Below, piece after piece: positions 47,611 through 56,539 of a DNA stretch of 64,000 bases (within the stretch, counting starts at the first letter, position 1; each line of letters starts with the position of its first letter). Origin of the DNA: Aphanizomenon flos-aquae FACHB-1287 (GTDB lineage Bacteria; Cyanobacteriota; Cyanobacteriia; Cyanobacteriales; Nostocaceae); assembly GCF_014698755.1 (NCBI RefSeq), contig NZ_JACJTO010000013.1, forward strand, positions 1-64,000. The letters run 5' to 3'. Below the pieces are notes generated by a model, which saw only the letters and a list, made by a program, of their open reading frames with translations, did no database searches and was not told where the DNA came from. A program made the position numbers and the translations under genes.

Positions 47611-48747
47611 ATGATGATACAAGGTGGGTTAAATTTAGCTCAATATTGGCAACAGCGACTCAGTACAGAATGTCCAGAAGAAAGTCAAGATACTAGACAA
47701 AGTATTCTTAACTGGCTGTTGGGAGGAGATTTAGAACGGTTTAATTTACTGAACCCGAAAGAAATAGAAATTGCTAAACAAGCAATGGAATATCGGTGGC
47801 GAATTTTACACAAACGCTATTTAGGCATGAGTAGAGAAAAGGCCTATCGTCAATTGATTAGCCGCTTGGGTAGTATAGTGGCTGTCAGAAACAAAATTCA
47901 AGCCTGGATAGCCCTCAGCCGCGACCGTCAATGTAGTATGATTGAGGTTCTGCAAGAAGTCCTCCAGGAACTCATACAAAGTGACTCATATATTCAACAA
48001 CAAATAACCTATATTGCCGCATTAACAACAGATAAAAAATTGCGGGATACATTGTTATTTGCCAGCATTGAAGAATATTGTTTACGTCCTGTGCGAAATC
48101 AACCAATATTAATATACCGTTTTGTTAATTATCTGCGACGAATGCAGAAGGGAGGATTAACACAAATACCTAATGGTAAATTAGTGAGACTTATTTCTGA
48201 AGAAATTCTCGCAGAAAATAATGATCATGTTATTAGTTTAATTAATAATCAAGCTATTACCCAATATCAAGAAACCCAAGACCTAGAACAGCAATTAGCT
48301 AACCGTCAAATCGTACAACAGAAATTTGAAAAATATTTATTAGAAAATATTGGACAACAAGCAGTAGATTGGTTACGCTTATATCTTCAAGGTAAAACCC
48401 AAGAAGAAATTGCCAAACAACTCAACCAACCGGTCAAAACAGTATATCGTCTGCGGGAAAAACTGAGTTATCATGCTGTGCGAATTTTTGCTATTAAAGA
48501 CCAACCAGAATTAGTTGATAATTGGCTTTCTATCTCCTTAGAAGAACATAATCTAGGGTTAACAGAACCTAAATGGCAAGAATTTCAGGAAAAGATTACC
48601 CCTCTAGGACAAAAAATTATCAACCTCCGCAAAGCGGGTAATTCTATGGAAGCTATAGCCCAGCAGTTACAACTTAAAACTCATCAAGTTTTAGGTGAAT
48701 GGACAAAAATTTATCTTGCGGCCCAAACCCTAAGAACTCAGAATTAA
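47611..48747 (+). CDS. HetZ-related protein
   Basis: The 378-residue protein resembles HetZ, a regulator of heterocyst differentiation, in length, in charge pattern and in the segment IAKQAMEYRWRILHKRYLGM, which I recall as conserved in HetZ and its relatives. Residues about 240-300 contain a possible helix-turn-helix (GKTQEEIAKQLNQPVKTVYR LREK), and a second similar segment is near the C-terminus (MEAIAQQLQLKTHQVLGEW). It is not flanked by patU genes, so it is more likely the HetZ-like paralog found widely in cyanobacteria than HetZ itself. It lies 90 bp downstream of ccmK4 on the same strand, though a link to carboxysomes is not implied. Confidence 0.7.
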   Translation: MMIQGGLNLAQYWQQRLSTECPEESQDTRQSILNWLLGGDLERFNLLNPKEIEIAKQAMEYRWRILHKRYLGMSREKAYRQLISRLGSIVAVRNKIQAWIALSRDRQCSMIEVLQEVLQELIQSDSYIQQQITYIAALTTDKKLRDTLLFASIEEYCLRPVRNQPILIYRFVNYLRRMQKGGLTQIPNGKLVRLISEEILAENNDHVISLINNQAITQYQETQDLEQQLANRQIVQQKFEKYLLENIGQQAVDWLRLYLQGKTQEEIAKQLNQPVKTVYRLREKLSYHAVRIFAIKDQPELVDNWLSISLEEHNLGLTEPKWQEFQEKITPLGQKIINLRKAGNSMEAIAQQLQLKTHQVLGEWTKIYLAAQTLRTQN

Positions 48748-48883
48748 CAGTTATTAAAAAAATTTTTTTGCTCAGAAATAATAATCACAACTATAAACAA
48801 TTCATGGTTTTAGCTATCAAAATCTAAACTGTTTTTACAGTATTTATTGTATTATCAAAAATAGTCCATTGACAATTACTTAT

Positions 48884-49747
48884 ATGTCTACTACTCAAAA
48901 ACTGCACGAATTACTGACAAGTCCAGAAATCATTGTTATTCCTGGTGTTTATGATTGTTTAAGTGCAAAATTGGTAGAAAAAGCTGGTTTTAATGTTGCT
49001 GCTACCAGCGGTTTCGGTATTGCTGCTTCTACCTTGGGTTTACCTGACTATGGTTTTCTCACAGCTACAGAAAATTTTTATACTGTCGGACGAATAGCTC
49101 AGTCAATTAATATACCTTTAATTGCTGATTGTGATACTGGTTACGGTAATGCTTTAAATGTGATACGGACCGTAAAAGATGCGGTGCATTTGGGTTTAGC
49201 GGGTATAATTTTAGAAGACCAAGAATGGCCGAAAAAATGCGGACATTTTGCCGGTAAACGGGCAATTTCTATGGCTGAACACACAGGAAAAATCCGGGCT
49301 GCGGTAGAAGCGCGTGGTGATAGCGGTTTAGTCATTATAGCCCGAACAGATGCCCGTGCACCTTTGGGTTTAGAGGAAGCTATTAATCGTGGTCAATCAT
49401 ACATAAATGCTGGTGCAGATGTCTTATTTGTAGAAGCACCCCAATCTGTGACAGAATTGCAAATTATAGCTACTGCTTTTCCTAATATACCATTAGTAGC
49501 AAATATTGTAGAAGGTGGGAAAACTCCGGCTATTTCCCCCGCAGAATTGCAAAATTTGGGGTTTAAAATTGTCTTTTTTCCTCTGACTGCACTTATGGCT
49601 GTAACTGAGGTAATGAGTGTTTGTTTTCGTCATTTAAAGGAACAGGGAAGAACTGATAATTTATCTGGTTTGATGAATTTTCAGGATTTTCAAGAATTGA
49701 TGAATGTACCGCAATATTTAGCCGTGGAAAAAAAATATCAGGAATAA
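48884..49747 (+). CDS. Isocitrate lyase/PEP mutase superfamily enzyme
   Basis: The 287-residue protein is a TIM-barrel enzyme of the family that includes methylisocitrate lyase, PEP mutase and oxaloacetate decarboxylase. I chose the ATG at 48884 (MSTTQKLHELLTSPEIIVIP). Metal-binding and catalytic motifs are LIADCDTGYGNALNV, GIILEDQEWPKKCGHFAGK (KKCGH, with the Cys used by the lyases), and VIIARTDARAPLG. The KKCGH motif favours a lyase over PEP mutase. The exact substrate cannot be assigned. No propionate-pathway genes lie nearby. Confidence 0.85.
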   Translation: MSTTQKLHELLTSPEIIVIPGVYDCLSAKLVEKAGFNVAATSGFGIAASTLGLPDYGFLTATENFYTVGRIAQSINIPLIADCDTGYGNALNVIRTVKDAVHLGLAGIILEDQEWPKKCGHFAGKRAISMAEHTGKIRAAVEARGDSGLVIIARTDARAPLGLEEAINRGQSYINAGADVLFVEAPQSVTELQIIATAFPNIPLVANIVEGGKTPAISPAELQNLGFKIVFFPLTALMAVTEVMSVCFRHLKEQGRTDNLSGLMNFQDFQELMNVPQYLAVEKKYQE

Positions 49748-49839
49748 ATTATTCATTACTTCTCTAGTTGAAAATTGATGAATAATGAATTATATTAAAA
49801 ATAATGCAATATAATATTGTGTATTATTGAGGTAATTTC

Positions 49840-50106
49840 ATGAGTACCACGAGTTTTCGACTTGATGATGATTTACAAGAAAAACTTGACAATACTGCTA
49901 ACCGAATTAAGCGTTCTAAAGGTTGGATAATTAATGATGCTCTCCGTCGCTATATTGAGCAGGAAGAACTTAAACAAAGGATTTTAGAAGAAACTCAAGA
50001 AGCTTTAGCTGATATTGAAGCCGGTCATGTAGTATCAGGAGAAGAGGTCATGAAATGGTTGGAAACTTGGGGAACTGCGGCTGAAACTAAGGCTCCTTTG
50101 TTATGA
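49840..50106 (+). CDS. Ribbon-helix-helix antitoxin (ParD/CopG type)
   Basis: The 88-residue protein starts MSTTSFRLDDDLQEKLDNTA, a classic ribbon-helix-helix beta strand and helix, followed by KRSKGWIINDALRRYIEQEE. Such proteins bind the promoter of their own operon as dimers, and the C-terminal tail wraps the toxin. The stop codon overlaps the start of the toxin gene by 4 bp, the usual coupling. GAGGTAA lies about 8 nt before the ATG. Confidence 0.9.
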   Translation: MSTTSFRLDDDLQEKLDNTANRIKRSKGWIINDALRRYIEQEELKQRILEETQEALADIEAGHVVSGEEVMKWLETWGTAAETKAPLL

Positions 50107-50381
50107 AATTGGAGTTTTCAGAAAGTGCAATTCAAGACTTGATTCGGCTACGGGAGTTTATCGCAGTTCATAATCCCAAAGCCGCAGAACGTATATCTCT
50201 GCGGCTACGACAAGCGATTGGAAAACTTGCACTGTATCCCCATATAGGGCGTTCTGTACCGGAGTTTGAGAATGTCCGAGAACTTGTAGCGGGTGATTAT
50301 GTTGTGCGATATTTACCCCTTGAGAATGTGATTTTTATATTAAGAATATGGCACGGGAAGGAATTTCGTGATTTTAAGTAA
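50103..50381 (+). CDS. ParE/RelE-type toxin
   Basis: The 92-residue protein has the RelE/ParE fold signature: LEFSESAIQDLIRLREFIAV at the start, RISLRLRQAIGKLALYPHIG, GRSVPEFENVRELVAGDYVV and RYLPLENVIFILRIWHGKEF. ParE members poison DNA gyrase and RelE members cut mRNA; the sequence favours ParE slightly, but I cannot decide. It is translationally coupled (ATGA overlap) to the antitoxin. Both are intact. Confidence 0.9.
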   Translation: MKLEFSESAIQDLIRLREFIAVHNPKAAERISLRLRQAIGKLALYPHIGRSVPEFENVRELVAGDYVVRYLPLENVIFILRIWHGKEFRDFK

Positions 50382-50454
50382 AAACCGAAGTTAGATCGAC
50401 ACTAAATTAGTTTTTATGTGAAAATTGATCCAGGTATTTTAGGAGTTAAAAAAA

Positions 50455-51522
50455 ATGGCTTGGGTCCCAGGTGATAAATTACAAAATGGCAAATATACTA
50501 TTGAGAGAGAGCTAAAAACAGGACGTTTTGGCGTTAATTATATTGCTAAAAATAAACATCATGATCTTCTGCTGCTGAAAACTTTAGATGTTAATTCACT
50601 TACATCTCTTAGTCTATCAGATAAGGAACGTTTAGAAACTATGTTTATGAGAGAAGCGGTAAAACTTACCCTTTGTCAACATGAACATATTGTCAAATTT
50701 TACGAACCTTTTAAAGAAGCAGGTTATTCATGTTTAGTAATGGAATATATTCCTGGAGAAACTTTAGATAAACTGGGAAAAATTTCTCCAGAAGAAGCAT
50801 TAATTTATATTCAACAAATTGGCGCGGCTTTAACAATTGTACATCAACATCATTTAATTCATGGAGATGTACAGCCAGAAAATATTATTTTACGTGCGGG
50901 AAAATCTGAAGCTGTATTAATTGATTTTGATTTAGTTTTAGATTTTGATCATGAATTAACAACGCGACGAGTTAGAGAAAATGTCGAGGGTTTTGCATCT
51001 CTTGAACTTTGCACTAAAAATACTAAACCAACCGCAGCTAGTGATATTTATTCCTTAGCTGCAACTTTTTATTATGCCATAACTGGTCAACTTCCTGAAA
51101 CTGCTTTAAAACGTAAAATTGACAATAAGCGTTTAACACCACCGCAAGAGCTTATTTCTGGTATCAGCAATGAATTAAATCTGGCAATTCTTAAAGGAAT
51201 GGAATTAGAAGCTAAAAACAGACCAGAATCAATAGAATTATGGCTAAAACTATTAAATAGCAATTCTCACAATGCTAATGCAGTAAGTCAAAATGCCAAT
51301 GCAAAAAGTAAAAATGCCAATGTAAAAGGTAAAAATACTAATGCAGCAAGTCACATTAACAATGGAATAGGAAACAAAGCTATTGTAAATTGGGATAAAA
51401 GAATGCAGATTTTGACATTAGTTATAGCTGCAATTGCAGCTTTTGGGGCTTTACTCCAAGGTATAGCTAGTTGGAATAGTCAAACAATACCACCTTCCAA
51501 TCCTACTTCTACCAAAAAATAA
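50455..51522 (+). CDS. Divergent Ser/Thr kinase-like protein with Asn-rich linker
   Basis: The 355-residue protein has a Hanks-type kinase fold with altered motifs: glycine loop LKTGRFGVNY, ATP-binding Lys in LLLLKTLD, catalytic loop HGDVQPENIIL (HRD changed to HGD, the loop Lys changed to Gln) and DFDLVLD in place of DFG. The catalytic Asp, the Asn and the metal-binding Asp remain, so reduced activity is possible. Residues about 270-310 are a run of NAN-type units (NANAVSQNANAKSKNANVKG), followed by one membrane span (MQILTLVIAAIAAFGALLQG). It follows the toxin gene by 73 bp. The next gene is a tandem paralog. Confidence 0.83.
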   Translation: MAWVPGDKLQNGKYTIERELKTGRFGVNYIAKNKHHDLLLLKTLDVNSLTSLSLSDKERLETMFMREAVKLTLCQHEHIVKFYEPFKEAGYSCLVMEYIPGETLDKLGKISPEEALIYIQQIGAALTIVHQHHLIHGDVQPENIILRAGKSEAVLIDFDLVLDFDHELTTRRVRENVEGFASLELCTKNTKPTAASDIYSLAATFYYAITGQLPETALKRKIDNKRLTPPQELISGISNELNLAILKGMELEAKNRPESIELWLKLLNSNSHNANAVSQNANAKSKNANVKGKNTNAASHINNGIGNKAIVNWDKRMQILTLVIAAIAAFGALLQGIASWNSQTIPPSNPTSTKK

Positions 51523-51692
51523 ACAGTTTTTAATAAATAAACAGCTTTTTTAAATTTAATAAAATACAAAGTTATCTTATCTGTGTTCATCTGCGTTTAT
51601 CCGCGTTTAATTCTTTTTTGTATTTTACTTAAATCAGAATTGCTGTAATTTGCTACTCAAAATTAGTATTAATTTGTAAATCGGAGGTGTTT

Positions 51693-53243
51693 ATGACTTG
51701 GGTAACAGGACAAGAATTACAAAATGGTAAATATATAATTCAGCAAGTTCTCGGTCAAGGAGGATTTGGAATTACTTACCAAGCATTACAAGTTAATTTA
51801 AATCGGTCTGTTGTCATTAAAACACCTAATAAATATCTGCAACATGATCCAGAGTATAACAAATATATAGAAAAATTTATTGCAGAAGGGCAAATATTAG
51901 CAGAGTTATCTAAAGATCCTCATTCTCATATTGTTGGGATAATTGAACTATTTCAGGAAGGTAATACCCATTGTCTAGTCATGGAGTTTATACCAGGGGA
52001 AAATTTGTTTCAGGTAATTAACCGTAGGGGAGCATTACCAGAAACAGAGATTGTAACTTATATTCGCCAAATTGGAGCAGCTTTGATAAAAGTACATGAA
52101 GCGGGTTTAGTGCATAGAGATGCACACCCTGGAAATATCATGCTACGAAATAATGGTAAAGCAGTTTTAATTGATTTTGGCATTGCTAAACAAATAATTC
52201 CTGCAACTCAGAGTTCGACAGATAAATCAGCCCATGAGAGATTTGCTCCTTATGAACAGAGATATAGAGGAAGTAGAGATCCACGAGTAGATATTTACTG
52301 TTTAGCTGCTAGTCTTTATTATGGAATAACTGGTCAAAGCCCGATAAATTCTTTAGCTCGTAAACTTGATAATGAGTTATTAATTGCACCGCAGGAAATT
52401 ATTGTTAATATAAGCAACGAATTAAACCAAGCAATTCTTAAAGGTATGGCATTAGAAGCAAAAAATAGACCAGAATCAATGCAGTTGTGGCTAGAAATGT
52501 TAACTTACAAGTCTCAAATTCTTAATGCAGAACAAAACAGTATTAATGCAAAAACAATAATTGTTTCTGAATTAAAAAACAATACTAATGTAGAGGAAAA
52601 CAATACTAATGTAGAGGAAAACATTGTTAATGTAAAAGAAGAAAATCCAACAGTAACAGTTCCATTTTTAGTTGAAGATAGTTATGAACAAGAAGTTATA
52701 GATGATGTAATTAATTTACCTAAACAGGTTCCTGCTAATAAACCAATTGGAAATACTTTTTGGATTTTGTTAGCTAGTTATTTACTACTTTATGGATTAA
52801 TAGGTTATTACTTAGCAGCTACTCATATAGATTTTTGGTTGGTGGCTATAGTTGTAGTCGGGGCTATGGCTGTAGCTTGGTGGTTAGCTGTGTGGATAGT
52901 AGGAGGGGCTGTACCTTTAGCAAGGGCTATAGTGGAAGCTGCACCTGCGGCTAGGGCTGTTGTCGGAGTTGTAACTAAACTTTGGTCTATTTTATCTAGG
53001 GCTTGGCCAGTATATGCGTTAGTGGCTGTGGCTGTACTAGTCTCTATTCCTTTGGCTGTAGTGATAGCTGTAATCGTTGCTGTAGTGGTTGCTGTAGTAG
53101 TTGCTGTACTTATAGCTGGGAGTTATGAAGACAAATTAGAGGAATTTCTTAACGAATTTCACACTTTTCTAATTTTAGCTGGCACTTCCAACGTCGGTTT
53201 AGGTTTAGGATGGATAGTATACCGACTTTTGAAGCCGTTTTGA
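51693..53243 (+). CDS. Ser/Thr kinase with large hydrophobic C-terminus
   Basis: The 516-residue protein starts at the ATG at 51693 (MTWVTGQELQNGKYIIQQVL), preceded by CGGAGGTG; a GTG two codons upstream is rejected. The kinase domain has GQGGFGITYQAL, Lys in VVIKTPNKYL, HRDAHPGNIML (the loop Lys is His) and DFGIAKQI. The linker is Asn/Glu-rich with ELKNNTNVEENNTNVEENI repeats. The last 170 residues hold several hydrophobic spans with Val/Ala runs (VVIAVIVAVVVAVVVAVLIA). Together with the upstream gene it forms a tandem pair that shares the start W-V-x-G-x-x-LQNGKY. Activity is likely, targets unknown. Confidence 0.88.
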   Translation: MTWVTGQELQNGKYIIQQVLGQGGFGITYQALQVNLNRSVVIKTPNKYLQHDPEYNKYIEKFIAEGQILAELSKDPHSHIVGIIELFQEGNTHCLVMEFIPGENLFQVINRRGALPETEIVTYIRQIGAALIKVHEAGLVHRDAHPGNIMLRNNGKAVLIDFGIAKQIIPATQSSTDKSAHERFAPYEQRYRGSRDPRVDIYCLAASLYYGITGQSPINSLARKLDNELLIAPQEIIVNISNELNQAILKGMALEAKNRPESMQLWLEMLTYKSQILNAEQNSINAKTIIVSELKNNTNVEENNTNVEENIVNVKEENPTVTVPFLVEDSYEQEVIDDVINLPKQVPANKPIGNTFWILLASYLLLYGLIGYYLAATHIDFWLVAIVVVGAMAVAWWLAVWIVGGAVPLARAIVEAAPAARAVVGVVTKLWSILSRAWPVYALVAVAVLVSIPLAVVIAVIVAVVVAVVVAVLIAGSYEDKLEEFLNEFHTFLILAGTSNVGLGLGWIVYRLLKPF

Positions 53244-53407
53244 TAGTTAGTAAATAGACATTTGGAGATAAAGATTGTATAGACCTTCCATATAATCACT
53301 ACCCATATTTAACTTCAGGACTTACACAAAATATTCCTCAAACCCTCCTTTCTCCGTGTTCTCCGTGCCTGGAGTGGTTCGTTATTCCCTAACTCCTAAA
53401 TTTAATA

Positions 53408-54130
53408 TTACGCTTCCGGTTCAATTCCCAAAGCCCGTAATTGTGCGGCCAAACGATTTGCTCTTTCTTCACCAGTTAATAACAAATTACCTTGCAAATC
53501 CCACCACCGCAACCAGGGTAACTCCATATTTTGATATTCACCCGTCCATAACCCTAACTCCACACCTGTATGTTTAATTGGATAATGTCCTCTTTCATTT
53601 GCTGATAATAACTGATATTTTCCACCAATTAATTCATAAACTTCTATACTGGCTTTATTCACTTCATAAATGCCATAAAAAGCGGGTTTAATCACCTGTT
53701 CATAAATCCATAATTTACCTTTCCAAGGAGTTTTATCTCGTTCTTCTGCACCATTCCCCGAAACAAATTCTAACACAATTAATGGTGAAATATATTCTTG
53801 CCAAAGAACATAGGAACGTCGGGTTTTACCATTAAGTAAAGGTGGGACATTCGGGACATAATACCAGTCTGGCGCTACTGCACCTTTTTCCGGTGGTTCA
53901 GTAATACGCCAATAAATACCTAAATCCTGTCCGATAAAATATTGACCTTCAGAATAAAGTTTTTGTAATACTTGTGTGATAGAATCAGTTAGTAGAATAC
54001 TTTGGGGATGTTCTTGCCAATTTTTTACAAAAGTACCGTTAGAGTCTGGTAATTGGGTATGATCTGGAAGAGAGGTTTCTGGATAAGGGCGTAAGTCTGG
54101 ATCTTCCTGAACATCAGTTGTAAAAGTCAT
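53408..54130 (-). CDS. Uma2 family (DUF820) putative nuclease
   Basis: The 240-residue protein matches the large cyanobacterial Uma2 family, with a PD-(D/E)XK-like core: GAVAPDWYYVPNV (Asp), SPLIVLEFVSGNGAEERD (Glu) and KLWIYEQVIKPAFYGIY. The C-terminal segment LWTGEYQNMELPWLRWWDLQ is frequent in the family. Function is not established; the copies are often numerous and mobile-looking within one genome. It stands alone between a kinase gene and metF. Confidence 0.88.
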   Translation of the reverse strand: MTFTTDVQEDPDLRPYPETSLPDHTQLPDSNGTFVKNWQEHPQSILLTDSITQVLQKLYSEGQYFIGQDLGIYWRITEPPEKGAVAPDWYYVPNVPPLLNGKTRRSYVLWQEYISPLIVLEFVSGNGAEERDKTPWKGKLWIYEQVIKPAFYGIYEVNKASIEVYELIGGKYQLLSANERGHYPIKHTGVELGLWTGEYQNMELPWLRWWDLQGNLLLTGEERANRLAAQLRALGIEPEA

Positions 54131-54230
54131 TATGTCCTCCTAATAGTGTGAGGTTTATTCTAGTTTAGCAAAATTAGCAATAGTAAGAGACAATGACTGA
54201 ATTTAAATATGCGTGATATCAAAACCCTTA

Positions 54231-54256
54231 TAGAGACGTTCCATGGAACGTCTCTA
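54231..54256. repeat. 26-bp perfect palindrome
   Basis: TAGAGACGTTCCATGGAACG followed by TCTCTA reads identically on both strands with no loop. It lies between the Uma2 gene start and the metF stop. I recall the core AGAGACGTTCCATGGAACGT as dispersed in many cyanobacterial genomes. On the minus strand it could also serve as a terminator hairpin for metF, although no T-tract follows. Confidence 0.85.
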
Positions 54257-54286
54257 CTAAATTTATACTTTAAGCTACTTTTTCTC

Positions 54287-55201
54287 CTAACTAACTTTCT
54301 CCACCCCCGCTAAATCCAAAATCGGCGCAATTAGATCTTCTCTTTTTACCGCCATAATATGCACTCCCTGACACAATCCCCGCGCCATTTGCACCTGTTC
54401 TGCGGCAATTTTCATTCCTTCTTCTAGGGGATGTTTTGCTTTTGCTAATCTCTCAATAATGTGTTCAGGAATATTCACACCAGGGACAGCTTTATTAATA
54501 AACTGGGCATTTTTTGCCGATTTCAACAGAAAAATTCCTGCTAAAATTGGTTTATTGTAACCACAGGCGATTTTATCCATGAACTTTTCTAATATTTCAA
54601 AATCAGTAATTAATTGACTTTGAAAAAATTGCGCTCCGGCTGCTATTTTCTTTTCAAAACGACTTTGTAAACCTGACCAACTGCGAGATTGAGGATCTAC
54701 TGCTGCACCTGCAAATAAGTCTAATTTACCATCAGTTAAAGGTTTTTCATTAAAATCAATACCTTGATTCATGTTTCTAATTAACTGCAACAGTCGCACA
54801 GCTTCCAAATCAAAAACAGCTTTTGCTTGAGGATGATCACCAGCCTTTACAGGGTCGCCAGTTAAAGCTAAAATGTTGCGGATACCCAAAGCATGAGCAC
54901 CCATTAAATCCGCTTGTAATCCAATTCTATTACGATCGCGGCAAGCAAACTGACAAATCGGTTCAATCCCATTTTGCAGTAAAATGGCCGAAGCTACTAA
55001 CGAAGACATTCGCATCACAGCGCGGCTACCATCAGTAATATTGACAGCATGAACTCTCCCCTTAAGAGTCGCCGCCATTTTGATAGTATGGGTCATATCT
55101 CCCCCTTTTGGAGGTGCAACTTCGGCGGTAATTAAAAACTCCCCCGTAAGGGACGCTTTACGGAAGTTATTAAAATCACTGTGTCTCTGGGTATCCGGCA
55201 T
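54287..55201 (-). CDS. metF: Methylenetetrahydrofolate reductase
   Basis: The 304-residue FAD enzyme reduces methylene-tetrahydrofolate to methyl-tetrahydrofolate for methionine synthesis. Family text includes FLITAEVAPPKGGDMTHTIK, VNITDGSRAVMRMSSLVASA, RNILALTGDPVKAGDHPQAK, AGAQFFQSQLITDFE and KPILAGIFLLKSAKNAQFI. The layout suits the short single-domain bacterial form. The next upstream gene on this strand is trpS. Confidence 0.93.
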   Translation of the reverse strand: MPDTQRHSDFNNFRKASLTGEFLITAEVAPPKGGDMTHTIKMAATLKGRVHAVNITDGSRAVMRMSSLVASAILLQNGIEPICQFACRDRNRIGLQADLMGAHALGIRNILALTGDPVKAGDHPQAKAVFDLEAVRLLQLIRNMNQGIDFNEKPLTDGKLDLFAGAAVDPQSRSWSGLQSRFEKKIAAGAQFFQSQLITDFEILEKFMDKIACGYNKPILAGIFLLKSAKNAQFINKAVPGVNIPEHIIERLAKAKHPLEEGMKIAAEQVQMARGLCQGVHIMAVKREDLIAPILDLAGVEKVS

Positions 55202-55245
55202 AACATTATAATTTCGATTTGCTAATAGGGTAAAACAAATTATAC

Positions 55246-56268
55246 CTAAAAGCTTAAATTTTTAAGAGGAACAGTAAAGCCCAAAGCAGCTTTAACATCT
55301 GCTAAAGTAGAATCAGCGATCGCTCTAGCTTTATCACTACCATCTCGCAACACTGACTCTAAATAACCCTTATCATCTATTACATCCTTATATTTGTCCT
55401 GAATTGGCTTTAAAGCATGAATTACTGTTTCTGTCAATAAAGGTTTAAACTGTCCCCAACCCATATCTACACACTCAACCCCTACCTCTTCCTTAGTTTT
55501 TCCAGCCAGTAGGGCATACAATGTTAATAGATTATGGCATTCTGGGCGTTCTGAATCATCAAAGGTTAAACCCCTCACCAAATCAGTTTTACAGCGTTTA
55601 ATCTTCTTAGTAATCTCCTCTGGAGAGTCTAAAATATTAATTCGACTTAATTCCGCAGGATCTGATTTTGACATTTTCCGTGTTCCATCTGTCAAACTCA
55701 TCACCCTTGCACCTTCCTTTCTAATTAAAGGCTCTGGTAATTTTAATACAGGTGCTTTTTTCGCAAATTGGTGATTAAACCTATTGACAATATCTCGCGT
55801 TAATTCCAAATGTTGCTTTTGATCTTCACCTACTGGCACTTTATCAGCTTGATACAGTAAAATATCCGCAGCCATCAGTACAGGATAATCTAACAAACCA
55901 ACACCGACATTTTCCCCTTGTTTAACAGCCTTTTCCTTAAACTGAATCATATCCTGTAACCAGTTCAGGGGAGTAATACAATTTAATAACCAAGTCAGTT
56001 CACTGTGGGCGGAAACATGGGACTGGACAAAAATACTAGAATGTTCTAAACTGATACCACAGGCTAAATATAAAGCAGCAATGGTATAAGTATCAGCCGC
56101 TAAAGTGGCGGGATTATGCGGTGCAGTAATGGCGTGTAAATCTACTACACAAAAGAAATTTTCATACTGGTCTTGAATTTCTACCCAGTTACGAATCGCA
56201 CCTAAGTAGTTACCTAAGTGTAAATTACCAGTTGGTTGAACTCCCGACAGAACGCGCTGCTTACCCAT
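55246..56268 (-). CDS. trpS: Tryptophanyl-tRNA synthetase
   Basis: The 340-residue class I synthetase charges tRNA-Trp. The HIGH-like motif is TGNLHLGNYLGAIRNW at residues 13-28, and the KMSKS motif is KMSKSDPAELSRI near residue 200. Other family words are DLHAITAPHNP, AADILLYQADKVPVGEDQKQ and HLELTRDIVNRFN. A short 44-bp gap leads to metF on the same strand. Confidence 0.97.
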   Translation of the reverse strand: MGKQRVLSGVQPTGNLHLGNYLGAIRNWVEIQDQYENFFCVVDLHAITAPHNPATLAADTYTIAALYLACGISLEHSSIFVQSHVSAHSELTWLLNCITPLNWLQDMIQFKEKAVKQGENVGVGLLDYPVLMAADILLYQADKVPVGEDQKQHLELTRDIVNRFNHQFAKKAPVLKLPEPLIRKEGARVMSLTDGTRKMSKSDPAELSRINILDSPEEITKKIKRCKTDLVRGLTFDDSERPECHNLLTLYALLAGKTKEEVGVECVDMGWGQFKPLLTETVIHALKPIQDKYKDVIDDKGYLESVLRDGSDKARAIADSTLADVKAALGFTVPLKNLSF

Positions 56269-56399
56269 AATTATCTGTTAATTATCTGTTATTTATCTTC
56301 TCTTCCCCCCTTGATAAATGGGGCGTTACAAAACTAGTTTTAGTAGCTATTGGGGCTTAGTGATGGGTTTAATCTTCTATATCTTTTCCCAGTATAATT

Positions 56400-56467
56400 A
56401 CACACTAATTTTTTCCCTGTTCCCTAAAACTAAAAAACTTTGTACCTCATGAGCATGGGAACTGCTA
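56400..56467 (+). repeat. Dispersed repeat, copy C
   Basis: The 68-bp segment contains CCCTGTTCCCTAAAACTAAA and then AACTTTGTACCTCATGAGCA. It aligns without gaps of note to 42025-42092, and a shorter relative lies at 1593-1640 on the other strand. It sits between trpS and the hydrolase gene. Confidence 0.8.
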
Positions 56468-56539
56468 TAACTATTGACACCATTAGGGATAAATCCGCTG
56501 ATATTCTTAGTTTAACGAATCCACTTAGCTTAGACCCCT

